Shown here piece after piece: positions 17,001-25,658 of a DNA stretch of 64,000 nucleotides (position 1 is the first letter of the stretch; each line of letters begins with the position of its first letter). Origin of the DNA: Streptomyces cupreus. Its GTDB lineage: Bacteria; Actinomycetota; Actinomycetes; Streptomycetales; Streptomycetaceae. The stretch covers positions 124,001 through 188,000 of the forward strand of contig NZ_JACMSF010000007.1 of NCBI RefSeq assembly GCF_014257025.1, read 5' to 3'. The translations under genes were made by a program, and so were the position numbers. Below the pieces are notes generated by a model that saw only the letters and a program-made list of their open reading frames with translations, did no database searches and was not told where the DNA came from.

Positions 17001-18439
17001 TGCATCATCGCCTTCGCCACCGGCGCCGCCAGCCCGTTGCCACTGACCTCGGAGCGGGCGGCGTCGGACTGCTCCACCATCACCGCCACGGCGACCTGCT
17101 TGCCGCCCGAGTCGGACTTCGCGTACGACGTGAACCAGGCGTACGGCGTCTTGCTGTTGTTCTCCCCGTGCTGGGCCGTGCCCGTCTTGCCGCCCACCGT
17201 GGCACCGGAGAGCTGCGCGTTGGTGCCCGTGCCCTCGGAGACCACCGTCTCCATCGCCGACTGCAGTTGCTCGGCCGTCGAGGAGCTGACGACCTCCTTG
17301 GTGTCCGTGTCGGAGTCGTAGTCCTTGAGGACATCGCCGCCACCGTCGGTCACCTGCGACACCATGTGCGGCGACTCCAGCTTGCCGCCGTTCGCAATGG
17401 CCGCCGACACCATGGCCATCTGGAGCGGGGTCGCCGTGACGTCGAACTGGCCGATACCGGTCAGCGCGGTCTGCGCGTCGTCCATGCCGGAGGGGTACAC
17501 GCTCTCGTACGCCCGCACCGGCACGTCCTGCTCGTCGTCGTTGAAGCCGAACTTCTCGGCCATCGCCTTCACCTTGTCCTGCCCGAGGTCGTAGGCCATC
17601 TTCGCGAAGACGTTGTTGCAGGAGTACTGGAGCGCGACCCGGATCGAGGCGTTCTCGCAGGGCGCGGACTTGTTCTCGTTCTCCAGGACCGTGACCGTGC
17701 CCGGCAGCGTGTACGGGTCCGGGCTTTCGGTCTTCTCGTCCACCGAGGAGTACAGCCCGTCCTCCAGGGCGGCCGCCGCCACGACGAGCTTGAACGTCGA
17801 ACCCGGCGCCACCGGCTGCCGCAGCGCACGGTTGGTCAGCGGTTTGTCCGAGTCCTTGGTCAGCTTCTTCCAGGCCGACCCGGCCGTGTTGGCGTCGGTG
17901 AGCGACGAGGGGTCGTACGACGGCGTCGACACGACCGCGAGGATCTCCCCGGTCGTCGGATCGATCGCGACCGCCGCGCCCTTCTTGTCGCCGAGCGCCT
18001 CGTACGCCGCCTTCTGCACGTCCGGGTCGATCGTCGTGACCACGTTGCCCGGATCGGCCCGCTTGCCGGTGACCGTGTCCAGGGGCGTCTTCAGCCGGTT
18101 GTCCGTGCCGTTGAGGATGTCCTGGTAGATCCCCTCCAGCTGGGTGGCCGAATAGGACTGCGAGGCATAGCCCGTCACCGCGGCGTACAGCTCGCCGTCG
18201 GTGTACGTGCGTCTGTACGCGAGGTCGCCGCCCTTCGTCCGTGCCGAGCCGGTGATCGACTCACCGGCCACGATGATGTTCCCGAGCGGTGCCGCGTACG
18301 TCTCGATCGCGTTCCGCCGGTTGTCCTTGTCGTCCGCGAGTGCCTGGCCCTCGTAGAACTGCACCCAGGTGGCCCTGACCAGCAGAGCCAGCACCATGAG
18401 CAGCGTGATGACCGATGCGCGCCTGATCGTCTTGTTCAT
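16982..18439 (-). CDS. Class B penicillin-binding protein (PbpA-like transpeptidase)
   Basis: Membrane-anchored peptidoglycan transpeptidase. One N-terminal anchor (SVITLLMVLALLVRATWVQF), a short class B dimerisation region, then the transpeptidase domain with Ser214-Thr-Phe-Lys217 (GSTFKL), the SCN triad at 273-275 (QYSCNNV) and Lys418-Thr-Gly (GGKTGTAQH). The 485-residue length fits the PbpA branch, which in actinobacteria usually sits beside a RodA/FtsW gene in the dnaA-proximal pkn cluster. Here there is no such neighbour, so this is probably an additional copy used in a particular stage or stress. Confidence 0.88.
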   Translation of the reverse strand: MNKTIRRASVITLLMVLALLVRATWVQFYEGQALADDKDNRRNAIETYAAPLGNIIVAGESITGSARTKGGDLAYRRTYTDGELYAAVTGYASQSYSATQLEGIYQDILNGTDNRLKTPLDTVTGKRADPGNVVTTIDPDVQKAAYEALGDKKGAAVAIDPTTGEILAVVSTPSYDPSSLTDANTAGSAWKKLTKDSDKPLTNRALRQPVAPGSTFKLVVAAAALEDGLYSSVDEKTESPDPYTLPGTVTVLENENKSAPCENASIRVALQYSCNNVFAKMAYDLGQDKVKAMAEKFGFNDDEQDVPVRAYESVYPSGMDDAQTALTGIGQFDVTATPLQMAMVSAAIANGGKLESPHMVSQVTDGGGDVLKDYDSDTDTKEVVSSSTAEQLQSAMETVVSEGTGTNAQLSGATVGGKTGTAQHGENNSKTPYAWFTSYAKSDSGGKQVAVAVMVEQSDAARSEVSGNGLAAPVAKAMMQAALKD

Positions 18440-18493
18440 CCCACCGGTCAGGACGAGCGGGGCGGGGCGAATCGTTCCGTTCCGCGGCCTTTC

Positions 18494-19156
18494 TCATCGA
18501 GTGTTCATGAACCCGGCCTCGTACGCCGCGATCACGGCCTGCGTACGGTCCCGGGTGCCGGTCTTCGCCAGTACGGCCGCCACATGCGACTTCACGGTGG
18601 CCGGACCGACCGCCATGCGCTCGGCGATCTCCGCGTTGGTCAGCCCGCCCGCCATCAGCCGCAGCACCTCGCTCTCCCGCCCGGTGAGCCTCGCCACCCA
18701 GGGCGGCGACGCCGGGTACGCGCGCGCGTGCTCGGCCGCGAGGGTGCGTACGGCCGCCGGGAACAGCAGGGTGTCGCTGCGCGCGACCAGCCGTACCGCC
18801 TGCACCAGCGCGTCGGCGTCGGCCCGCTTGAGCAGGAACCCGGCGGCTCCGGCGCGCAGGGCGTCGTACACATAGGAGTCGTTCTCGAAGGTGGTGACCA
18901 CGACGATCCGGGGCGGCTCGGCGAGCGTGGCGAGGATCTGCTCGGTGGCGCGGATGCCGTCGGTCTCCGGCATCCGGACGTCCATGAGGACGACGTCCGG
19001 GGTCTGCTCCCGGACGACGGACACCGCCTCCGCGCCGGTCGCCGCCTCCCCGACGACCTCCAGGTCCGGCTCGGCGGAGAGGATGGCGCGCAGGGCGGTG
19101 CGGACCATGCGCTCGTCGTCGGCGACGACGATCCGGACGGGTGGGCGGGGTGTCAT
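18494..19156 (-). CDS. NarL/FixJ-type response regulator
   Basis: DNA-binding output of the two-component pair with the kinase gene upstream. The receiver domain has the acidic pair DD at residues 13-14, phosphorylation Asp59 (VVLMDVRMPETDG), Thr in VVVTTF and Lys in GFLLKRA. The C-terminal LuxR-type helix-turn-helix is LTGRESEVLRLMAGGLTNAE followed by VGPATVKSHVAAVLAKTG. It has the normal 220-residue length. It starts 36 bp after the kinase stop; that gap contains partly repeated GCTCTTCATG units. Target genes are unknown. Confidence 0.92.
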   Translation of the reverse strand: MTPRPPVRIVVADDERMVRTALRAILSAEPDLEVVGEAATGAEAVSVVREQTPDVVLMDVRMPETDGIRATEQILATLAEPPRIVVVTTFENDSYVYDALRAGAAGFLLKRADADALVQAVRLVARSDTLLFPAAVRTLAAEHARAYPASPPWVARLTGRESEVLRLMAGGLTNAEIAERMAVGPATVKSHVAAVLAKTGTRDRTQAVIAAYEAGFMNTR

Positions 19157-19191
19157 GCGGGTCCTCTCACACAGCTCTTCATGCGGGGCTC

Positions 19192-20445
19192 TTATATGGG
19201 GCTCTTCATGGGGAGGCGCACGCGCAGCCGCCAGGTGCCGTCCTCGGCGCCCGCCTGCGCCGTACCGCCCAGCAGTCGCGCCCGGTCGGCGATGCCGCGC
19301 AGGCCGTGGCCGCCGCCGGGGCGGCAGGGGGAGGCGATGGCGAGGGGGTTCTCCAGGGTGATCTCCAGGTGTCCGTCCGCGATCCCGATGCCCAGGGTCA
19401 CGGTCACTTGGCCGCCCGCGTGTTTGAGGGCGTTGCTCAGCCCTTCCTGCACGATCCGGTACGCCTCGCGGGACAGCACCGGCGACAGCGCCTGAGGGTC
19501 GGCGTCGACGGTGGCCGTGACGCGCAGTCCGCCGGCCCTGGTGCGGCGCAGCAGACCGTCGAGATCGGCGGCGAGGGTGGGCGCGGGCGCCGTGCCGGGC
19601 GCGTCGCCCTCCCGCAACACCCCTAGGACGGCGTCGAGTTCACCGACGGTACGCCGGGTGGTGTCCTCGATCGCGGCGAGCGCCTCACGGACGAACTCCG
19701 GGTCGCTGTCGAGGAGTCGGCGGGCCGCGCTCGCCTGGAGGGTGACCGCGCTCAGGGCGTGTCCGACGGAATCGTGCAACTCGCGCGCGAGCCGGTTGCG
19801 TACGGCGAGATCGGCGGCGCGCGCCTCGGCCGCCGCGAGCCGCTCCTCGGCGGTGGGGCCGAGCAGCGCCGGAGCCCAGTGGGCGAGCAGGGCGCCCGCG
19901 ACGACCGCGCACGCGGCGAGCGCGACCAGACAGGCCACGCCCGCCACCGGCATGAGCGCCAGCACCCAGCCCTGGCCCATGGCCTCGGGCAGTCCGAGCA
20001 GATCGTCGCTGAACACGGTGATGACGGGCAGCGCGATCAGCACGACGGAGAACGGCGGCACCGCCAGCGACATCCCCGCGATGATCCCGCCGAAGCCGAG
20101 ATGCAGCGTGAACCAGGCCGCCGTGCGCCCCTTCGCGTCCCGCGTCCGGGCCGGTCCGTCGGCGAGCCGGTCCCCGTCGACCCCGCACAGCCACCGCACC
20201 GCCCCGGCCTCCAGCGGCCGGGTCAGTGGGAACAGCACGGAGGTCACCGCGGCGAGCGGCAACCCGACCGCGAAGGAGAGGAGTTGCAGCGCCAGGTCGT
20301 AGAAGACGTACCGGGCGTGGGTGGCGGGACCGACGACGAGCTGGCCGACGAAGACATACGGCATGGCGAGCGCGCCGCCGATGATCAGATGCAGCCACCG
20401 GCGACGCGCCCCCCGCCCGAACAGCAGCCGGGCGACATTCCTCAC
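19192..20445 (-). CDS. Sensor histidine kinase, NarL-partner type
   Basis: Phosphorylates the response regulator encoded next to it. The start is the GTG at 20445, which overlaps the upstream stop in a GTGA; the longer open frame is not coding. The protein is 417 residues: about four membrane segments in the first 200 residues, the HisKA_3 dimerisation helix RNRLARELHDSVGHALSAV with the phospho-acceptor His, and an ATPase domain with NALKHAGGQVTVTL (N box) and GGGHGLRGIADRARLLGG (G box). There is no large outer sensor domain, so the signal is probably sensed in the membrane. Overlap with the upstream membrane protein gene suggests that protein may help in sensing. Confidence 0.9.
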   Translation of the reverse strand: MRNVARLLFGRGARRRWLHLIIGGALAMPYVFVGQLVVGPATHARYVFYDLALQLLSFAVGLPLAAVTSVLFPLTRPLEAGAVRWLCGVDGDRLADGPARTRDAKGRTAAWFTLHLGFGGIIAGMSLAVPPFSVVLIALPVITVFSDDLLGLPEAMGQGWVLALMPVAGVACLVALAACAVVAGALLAHWAPALLGPTAEERLAAAEARAADLAVRNRLARELHDSVGHALSAVTLQASAARRLLDSDPEFVREALAAIEDTTRRTVGELDAVLGVLREGDAPGTAPAPTLAADLDGLLRRTRAGGLRVTATVDADPQALSPVLSREAYRIVQEGLSNALKHAGGQVTVTLGIGIADGHLEITLENPLAIASPCRPGGGHGLRGIADRARLLGGTAQAGAEDGTWRLRVRLPMKSPI

Positions 20446-21449
20446 GCGCGGCGCCGGGGGAGGACGGCGGACCGCTCCGCGAGGAAGCGGGCGGCTACGG
20501 CGGCCACCAGGATGCCGGTGATCATCTGACCAGCGTAGGTGAGGTTCATCAGCGGTGTGGGGTGGTCGGCGCTGTCGTCGGTGGCGATCAGGGAGGCCAT
20601 CGACAGCCAGGCTCCCCAGCAGGCCGCGGCGCCCGAGCCGACCCAGGCCAGGGCGAGCGGGACGGGGACGGGCAGCACCGGGGCGCGCCGGAAGGCGAGC
20701 AGCAGGGCGCCGGTCACGGCCGCGAGGAGGAAGAGGGCGTCCAGGGCCTGGAGGACATGGAAGTCGGTGGTCCGGTCGGCGATCCGGCCCTCGTTGAGAC
20801 CGGTGGTGGCGCCGAACGCCCAGAGCAGGTGCAGGGTGAGCGGGAACAGGGCGACCACAGCGGCCGCCAGGGCTCCGGCGCGCTGGACGGCGCCGACGGA
20901 GGCGCGGGGCAGCTCCCACACCCGGCCCCGCCACAGATGGCCCCAGCGATCGCGGGCGTACAGCGCGAACAGCGTGCCCAGCGCCAGTCCCTGCACGATG
21001 AAACCGCCGTAGACGACCCCGAAGACCCAGTCGTGGAGGAAGGGTTCGTCTCCGGTGTTGTCGGCGGAGTTCACCGTGCCGCCGAACAGCCTCACCAGGA
21101 GCTGGAGCGGGAACCCGGTCATGATCGGCGTGAGCAGCCCGGTGGCCACCCAGACCGGCACCGCCAACAGCCAGGCCGGCACCCGCAGTCCCCAGGGCCG
21201 GGTCAGCACCAGCGCGAGCACGATGACACAGGCGTCCATCAGCACCGTGACACCGTTGGCGACGGCCACGGCGGTGCGGTGCTCCAGTAGCGAGCTGCCC
21301 TCGGGGATCCCGATCTCGCTCCCCGCGAGCCAGGCGACCTTCAGCCCGAGATACGGCAGACAGGAGACGATCGCGACGGCCCGCAGAAGCGCACGGGGGC
21401 GGGAGGGGGCGAGGGTGCCGGCGGGCCGGGCGAGGAGTGACTGCGTCAT
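20442..21449 (-). CDS. Polytopic membrane protein of unknown function
   Basis: 335 residues with about eight hydrophobic segments (for example VAVANGVTVLMDACVIVLAL, VPAWLLAVPVWVATGLLTPI and DALFLLAAVTGALLLAF). I do not recognise a catalytic or transport motif. Its stop overlaps the kinase start by four bases, so the two proteins are made from one message and may form a sensor complex; this is inference from gene order. It is the first gene of the three-gene unit with kinase and regulator. Confidence 0.75.
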   Translation of the reverse strand: MTQSLLARPAGTLAPSRPRALLRAVAIVSCLPYLGLKVAWLAGSEIGIPEGSSLLEHRTAVAVANGVTVLMDACVIVLALVLTRPWGLRVPAWLLAVPVWVATGLLTPIMTGFPLQLLVRLFGGTVNSADNTGDEPFLHDWVFGVVYGGFIVQGLALGTLFALYARDRWGHLWRGRVWELPRASVGAVQRAGALAAAVVALFPLTLHLLWAFGATTGLNEGRIADRTTDFHVLQALDALFLLAAVTGALLLAFRRAPVLPVPVPLALAWVGSGAAACWGAWLSMASLIATDDSADHPTPLMNLTYAGQMITGILVAAVAARFLAERSAVLPRRRA

Positions 21450-21535
21450 GCGTTCACGGTCTCGCGAGGGTGGCCCGGCCCACCTCCTGCACGGTGACGA
21501 TCCTGCTCCGCCCGACGGGGGAGAAGGGCATCGAC

Positions 21536-22309
21536 TCAGAGCCGGCGGGTGGCCAGCGTCAGCCGGTCCCGGGCATCGAACAGGGCGTCCTTCACCAGCT
21601 GTTCATGCGCCGGGGTCAGCCGGGCCACCGGGACCGAGCAGCTGATCGCGTCACGGGCCGGGGTGCGGTAGGGGATCGCGACGCCGAAGCAGCGCAGGCC
21701 CAGGGTGTTCTCCTCGCGGTCCACGGCGAAGCCCTGCTCGCGGACCTGGTGGAGTTCCTCGATGAGCTGCTCGCGGTCCGTGATGGTGTTCTCGGTCAGC
21801 GCCGGGAGCGTCTCGGGGAGCATCTTGCGGACCTGCTCGTCGGTGTAGGTGCTGAGCAGCGCCTTGCCCAGGGAGGTCGAGTGGGCGGGGAGCCGGCGGC
21901 CGACCCGGGTGAAGGGGCGCAGATAGTGCTGGGACTGGCGGGTGGCCAGGTAGACGACGTTCGTGCCGTCCAGGCGCGCCAGGTGGATCGTCTCCGTGGT
22001 GTCGTCCGACAGCCGGTCAAGCGTCGGACGCGCCGCCGCGACCACCTCGTCGCCGTCGATGTACGAGGTGCCGACCAGCAGCGCCCGCACCCCGATGCCG
22101 TACCGCGTGCCCGTCGCGTCGGTCTCCACCCAGCCCAGTTCCACCAGCGTGCGCAGCAGCATGTACAGGCTGGACTTGGGGTAGCCGACGGCCTCCTGGA
22201 CCGCCGCGAGGGAGTGCATACCGGGGCGTCCGGCGAAGTATTCGAGCAGTTCAACCGTCCGTACGGCGGACTTGACCTGCGCGCCGCCCCCCGTCTCGCC
22301 AGCCGACAT
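21536..22309 (-). CDS. IclR-family transcription regulator
   Basis: Likely represses or activates the divergent aldehyde dehydrogenase gene. The N-terminal winged helix covers AVRTVELLEYFAGRPGMHSL, then VQEAVGYPKSSLYMLLRTLV; the C-terminal effector domain includes RLPAHSTSLGKALLSTYTDE and the typical AISCSVPVARLTPAHEQLV. ATG at 22309 (MSAGETGG) is favoured because AAGGGG lies about 10 nt upstream; ATG codons up to 22363 are in frame but lack a site. Length would be 257 residues. IclR proteins near such dehydrogenases often respond to sugar acids, but the ligand is not evident here. Confidence 0.88.
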   Translation of the reverse strand: MSAGETGGGAQVKSAVRTVELLEYFAGRPGMHSLAAVQEAVGYPKSSLYMLLRTLVELGWVETDATGTRYGIGVRALLVGTSYIDGDEVVAAARPTLDRLSDDTTETIHLARLDGTNVVYLATRQSQHYLRPFTRVGRRLPAHSTSLGKALLSTYTDEQVRKMLPETLPALTENTITDREQLIEELHQVREQGFAVDREENTLGLRCFGVAIPYRTPARDAISCSVPVARLTPAHEQLVKDALFDARDRLTLATRRL

Positions 22310-22322
22310 CGCCCTTGACCCC

Positions 22323-22389
22323 TTCGTTCGACGCGAAATAGTCTCCAACAGCATATTCACCATGAGAGACAGCGTTCAGTATATCGAAC
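22323..22389. promoter_or_regulatory. Candidate operator region between the IclR gene and aldehyde dehydrogenase gene
   Basis: Two imperfect palindromes lie in the divergent gap: TTCGTTCGACGCGAA at 22323-22337 and GTTCAGTATATCGAAC at 22374-22389. The gap is AT-richer than its surroundings. The second one lies about 55 bp before the dehydrogenase GTG and is the better candidate for IclR binding. Confidence 0.45.
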
Positions 22390-22442
22390 AGCCTTGGTGA
22401 ATGACCCAGTACTGCGGCAATACATGTGTGGAGGGACCCGCG

Positions 22443-23972
22443 GTGGCAGCAGCACCAGTCTGGAGTGTCGACCCCCGAACCGGGAAGCAGCGTGAGCAGG
22501 TTGCGGTGGAGGCCACAGCCCAGGAGGTGGACGCCGCCGTCCGCGCCGCGCTGGAGGCGCGGGGCGCCCTCGTCGACCGGACGGTGCGCGCGGCCTTCCT
22601 GCGCACCGCCGCGGAGCGGCTTGAGGCCGCCAAGGAGCAGCTCGTCGAGGCCGCCGACGCCGAGACCGCGCTCGGCCCGGTCCGGCTGACCGGAGAACTC
22701 GCGCGCACCTGCTACCAGCTGCGGGCCTTCGCGGACATCGTCGACGAGGGCGCGTTCCTGGACGTCGTCATCAACCACCCCGACGACACCGCGACCCCCC
22801 CGATCCCGGACCTGCGCCGCTACAAGGTGCCGCTCGGCGTCGTCGCCGTCTACTCCGCCTCCAACTTCCCCTTCGCCTTCTCGGTCGCGGGTGGTGACAC
22901 CGCGAGCGCGCTGGCCGCCGGGTGCCCGGTGGTCGTCAAGGCCCACCCCGACCATCCGGCGCTGTCCGAGCTGGTCGCCAGGGTGCTGCGTACGGCCGCC
23001 GCCGAGCACGGCATCCCCGAGGGCGTCCTCGGCCTGGTCCACGGCTTCGAGGCGGGCGTCGAGCTGATCAGGCACCCGCTGGTCTCCGCGGCCGGATTCA
23101 CCGGTTCGGTACGCGGCGGCCGTGCCCTCTTCGACGCGGCGGCGGCGCGGCCGGTGCCGATCCCGTTCCACGGCGAGCTGGGCTCGCTGAACCCGGTGCT
23201 CATCACCGAGGCCGCGGCGGCCGAGCGGGCGGAGGCCATCGGCACCGGGCTCGCGGGCTCGATGACCATGGGCGTCGGGCAGTTCTGTGTGAAGCCGGGG
23301 CTGGTGCTGGCGCCGGCCGGTGACGCGGGAGATCAGCTGGTCAAGTCCCTCACGGACGCCGTCAGCAACGTCGACGCCGGGGTGCTGCTCGATCACCGGA
23401 TGCGGGACAACTTCATCGCCGGGGTCGCCGAGCGTGCCGAACTGCCCGAGGTCCAGTCGCCGGTGACGCCGGGGGCGGGCAGCGAGCACACGGTGAGCCC
23501 GGGCTTCCTGACGGTGCCGGCCGAGAAGCTGGCGCAGGAGGGCGCGTACGACCTTCTTCTGGAGGAGTGCTTCGGTCCCGTCACCGTCGTCGTGCGGTAC
23601 GAGGACGAGGTCGAGGCCAAGTCGGTGCTGTCGCGGCTGCCCGGGAATCTCACGGCGACGGTTCATCTGTCGGCGGAGGAGGCGGCGGGGCAGGGCCGTG
23701 GGCCCGAACTGCTCGCGGAGCTGACACCGCTGGCCGGTCGTGTGCTGGTCAACGGCTGGCCGACGGGTGTCGCCGTGGCCCCGGCCCAGCACCACGGCGG
23801 TCCGTACCCGGCGACCACGTCGACGTCGACGTCCGTCGGCGGTACGGCCATCGAGCGGTGGCTGCGGCCGGTCGTGTACCAGGGCGCGCCGGAGGCGCTG
23901 CTGCCGCCGGAGCTGAAGGACGACAATCCGCTGGGTCTGCCGCGTAGGTTCGACGGCCGTCTGGAACGCTAG
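22443..23972 (+). CDS. NADP-type aldehyde dehydrogenase, 2,5-dioxovalerate (alpha-ketoglutaric semialdehyde) dehydrogenase-like
   Basis: Probably oxidises alpha-ketoglutaric semialdehyde to 2-oxoglutarate, the last step of several sugar-acid and pentose routes. The GTG at 22443 has GGAGGG 7 nt upstream and gives 509 residues. Catalytic Cys282 (GQFCVKPG) and Glu245 (FHGELGSLNP) are present, as is the N-terminal RYKVPLGVVAVYSASNFPFAFS stretch typical of this subgroup. A divergent IclR gene is its likely regulator. Together with the pectinases 10 kb away it could complete galacturonate or arabinose use, but no other enzyme of such a route lies here, so that link is a suggestion. Confidence 0.85.
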   Translation: MAAAPVWSVDPRTGKQREQVAVEATAQEVDAAVRAALEARGALVDRTVRAAFLRTAAERLEAAKEQLVEAADAETALGPVRLTGELARTCYQLRAFADIVDEGAFLDVVINHPDDTATPPIPDLRRYKVPLGVVAVYSASNFPFAFSVAGGDTASALAAGCPVVVKAHPDHPALSELVARVLRTAAAEHGIPEGVLGLVHGFEAGVELIRHPLVSAAGFTGSVRGGRALFDAAAARPVPIPFHGELGSLNPVLITEAAAAERAEAIGTGLAGSMTMGVGQFCVKPGLVLAPAGDAGDQLVKSLTDAVSNVDAGVLLDHRMRDNFIAGVAERAELPEVQSPVTPGAGSEHTVSPGFLTVPAEKLAQEGAYDLLLEECFGPVTVVVRYEDEVEAKSVLSRLPGNLTATVHLSAEEAAGQGRGPELLAELTPLAGRVLVNGWPTGVAVAPAQHHGGPYPATTSTSTSVGGTAIERWLRPVVYQGAPEALLPPELKDDNPLGLPRRFDGRLER

Positions 23973-23976
23973 GTCG

Positions 23977-24585
23977 ATGGACCTCGAACTCCCCGAACTC
24001 CCCTTCCCTCTCCGTACCTACGGCCCCGACGGCCACTGGTCCTACGAGGACGGTGTGCTCACCGGATGGGCCGGCGCCCGGCAGGACCGGTTCGTGCCGC
24101 CCACCGGTGAGGCACTGGACCCCGCCTCGGACGCGCCCCGGCTGCTCGGGGCGCCCGAGGGGGACTTCCAGCTCCTCGCCCGGGTGACCGTGGGGTTCGC
24201 CGGGGCCTTCGACGCCGGTGTGCTGTACGTCCATGTCGGGGAGCGGGCCTGGGCGAAGCTCTGTCTGGAGTACTCCCCGGATGTGCCCACCGTCTGCACG
24301 GTGGTCACCCGGGGACACTCCGACGACGCCAACTCCTTCACCGTGGAGGGGAGTTCGGTGTGGCTCAGGGTCAGCCGCACCGGACGTGCCTTCGCCTTCC
24401 ACGCCTCCCGTGACGGCGAGCGGTGGACCTTCGTCCGGCTGTTCACGCTCGCCGACGAGAAGGAGACCGACGCGGCCCTCGTCGGCTTCATGACCCAGTC
24501 GCCGATGGGGGAGGGATGTGTCGTGACGTACGAGCACATCGAGTTCAGGCCGAGCTGGCCGGACGACCTGCGAGACGGAAGCTGA
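23977..24585 (+). CDS. DUF1349 family protein
   Basis: 202-residue protein with the concanavalin-like fold of DUF1349 (regulation of enolase protein 1 family): DFQLLARVTVGFAGAFDAGV, VYVHVGERAWAKLCLEYSPD-like segment, HSDDANSF, AFAFHASRDGERWTFVRLF and VGFMTQSPMGEGC. It starts 4 bp after the dehydrogenase stop, so it is co-transcribed. No enzyme residues are known for the family; a carbohydrate-binding role is possible. Confidence 0.85.
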   Translation: MDLELPELPFPLRTYGPDGHWSYEDGVLTGWAGARQDRFVPPTGEALDPASDAPRLLGAPEGDFQLLARVTVGFAGAFDAGVLYVHVGERAWAKLCLEYSPDVPTVCTVVTRGHSDDANSFTVEGSSVWLRVSRTGRAFAFHASRDGERWTFVRLFTLADEKETDAALVGFMTQSPMGEGCVVTYEHIEFRPSWPDDLRDGS

Positions 24586-24599
24586 GCGCGAAGGCCACC

Positions 24600-24773
24600 G
24601 TGAGCAGCCCCGCACTGATGCCGATGCACGAGGTGGCCCGGCTCGCCCTGGTCGCCCCGGTACGGCCCGGCGGGCAGACCCGGTTCACCCAGACCCCGCT
24701 GCCGCCCGAGCGGTGCACCGCCTGCGCCGACACCCGGGGCAGCGGGCTCGGGGGAATGAACCCGGCCGCTTGA
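24600..24773 (+). CDS. Possible small protein, 57 residues
   Basis: An open frame from GTG at 24600 (AAGG 5 nt upstream) to the stop at 24771-24773, lying in the 251-bp gap between the DUF1349 and DsbA-like genes. It contains one CxxC-like pair (RCTAC) and ends RGSGLGGMNPAA. Codon use in the third position is compatible with coding, but I do not recognise a family and it could be chance. Confidence 0.3.
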   Translation: MSSPALMPMHEVARLALVAPVRPGGQTRFTQTPLPPERCTACADTRGSGLGGMNPAA

Positions 24774-24836
24774 ACGTTCACCCATCTTTGCGGAGGGAGT
24801 CTCCGTATTCGTCCGAGCCGGAGAGAGCCGAGAAAC

Positions 24837-25562
24837 ATGCGCGTCGAGATCTGGAGCGACATCGCCTGCCCCTGGTGCTACGTGGGCAAGGCCCGCTTCG
24901 AGAAGGCGCTCGCGGCCTTCCCGCACCATGACGAGGTCGAGGTCGTGCACCGCTCCTTCGAGCTGGACCCGAACCGCGCCAAGGACGACACCGGCCCGGT
25001 GGTCCCGATGCTCGCGAAGAAGTACGGCATGAGCGAGGCGCAGGCCCAGGCCGCGGAGGACAACCTCGGCACCCAGGCCGCCGCCGAGGGCCTCGCCTAC
25101 CGCACCCGGGGCCGTGACCACGGCAACACCTTCGACATGCACCGCCTGCTGCACTTCGCCAAGGAGCAGGGCCGCCAGGGCGAGCTGATCCAGGCCCTGT
25201 ACGAGGCGAACTTCGCCGAGGAGGCCTCCGTCTTCGGCGACGACGAGCGGCTTGTGAAGCTGGCCGTCGCCGCCGGGCTCGACGCGGACGGCGCCCGCAA
25301 GGTGCTCGCCGACCCCACCGCCTACGCCGACGACGTCCGCGCCGACGAGCGCGAGGCCGCCCAGCTCGGCGCGACCGGTGTGCCCTTCTTCGTCATCGAC
25401 CGCAAGTACGGCGTCTCCGGCGCCCAGCCCGCCGAGGTCTTCGCGCAGGCCCTCACCCAGGCGTGGGGCGAGCGCTCCCCGCTGACGCTGATCGACCAGG
25501 GCGAGAGCGACAACGGCGAGGTCTGCGGTCCCGACGGGTGCGCGGTGCCGCAGCAGGGCTGA
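24837..25562 (+). CDS. DsbA-family thiol oxidoreductase (FrnE-like)
   Basis: Cytoplasmic thioredoxin-fold protein with the active-site C11-P-W-C14 at the start (WSDIACPWCYVG), the inserted helical domain (about 45-165) and the cis-proline stretch GATGVPFFVIDRKYGVSGAQ near residues 177-196. The 241-residue length and order match the FrnE/2-hydroxychromene-2-carboxylate isomerase branch. It lacks a signal peptide, so it acts on cytoplasmic substrates. The C-terminal CGPDGCAVPQQG holds two more Cys of unknown use. It stands alone between the DUF1349 gene and the aminotransferase gene. Confidence 0.88.
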   Translation: MRVEIWSDIACPWCYVGKARFEKALAAFPHHDEVEVVHRSFELDPNRAKDDTGPVVPMLAKKYGMSEAQAQAAEDNLGTQAAAEGLAYRTRGRDHGNTFDMHRLLHFAKEQGRQGELIQALYEANFAEEASVFGDDERLVKLAVAAGLDADGARKVLADPTAYADDVRADEREAAQLGATGVPFFVIDRKYGVSGAQPAEVFAQALTQAWGERSPLTLIDQGESDNGEVCGPDGCAVPQQG

Positions 25563-25658
25563 AAGCCGCAGGTCGGGGCGGACGTATAAGGACCGCTTAG
25601 CGAATCCACGTAAAAAATCGCAATGGACGGGGAGTTCCCAGGGACGCAGAGTGGTCCC

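Noticed and set aside
16280..19495. Plus-strand open frame of over 1000 codons across the purine permease, penicillin-binding protein and regulator genes
   Set aside because: Runs against three genes with catalytic motifs; composition is Arg/Gly/His-rich without domains.
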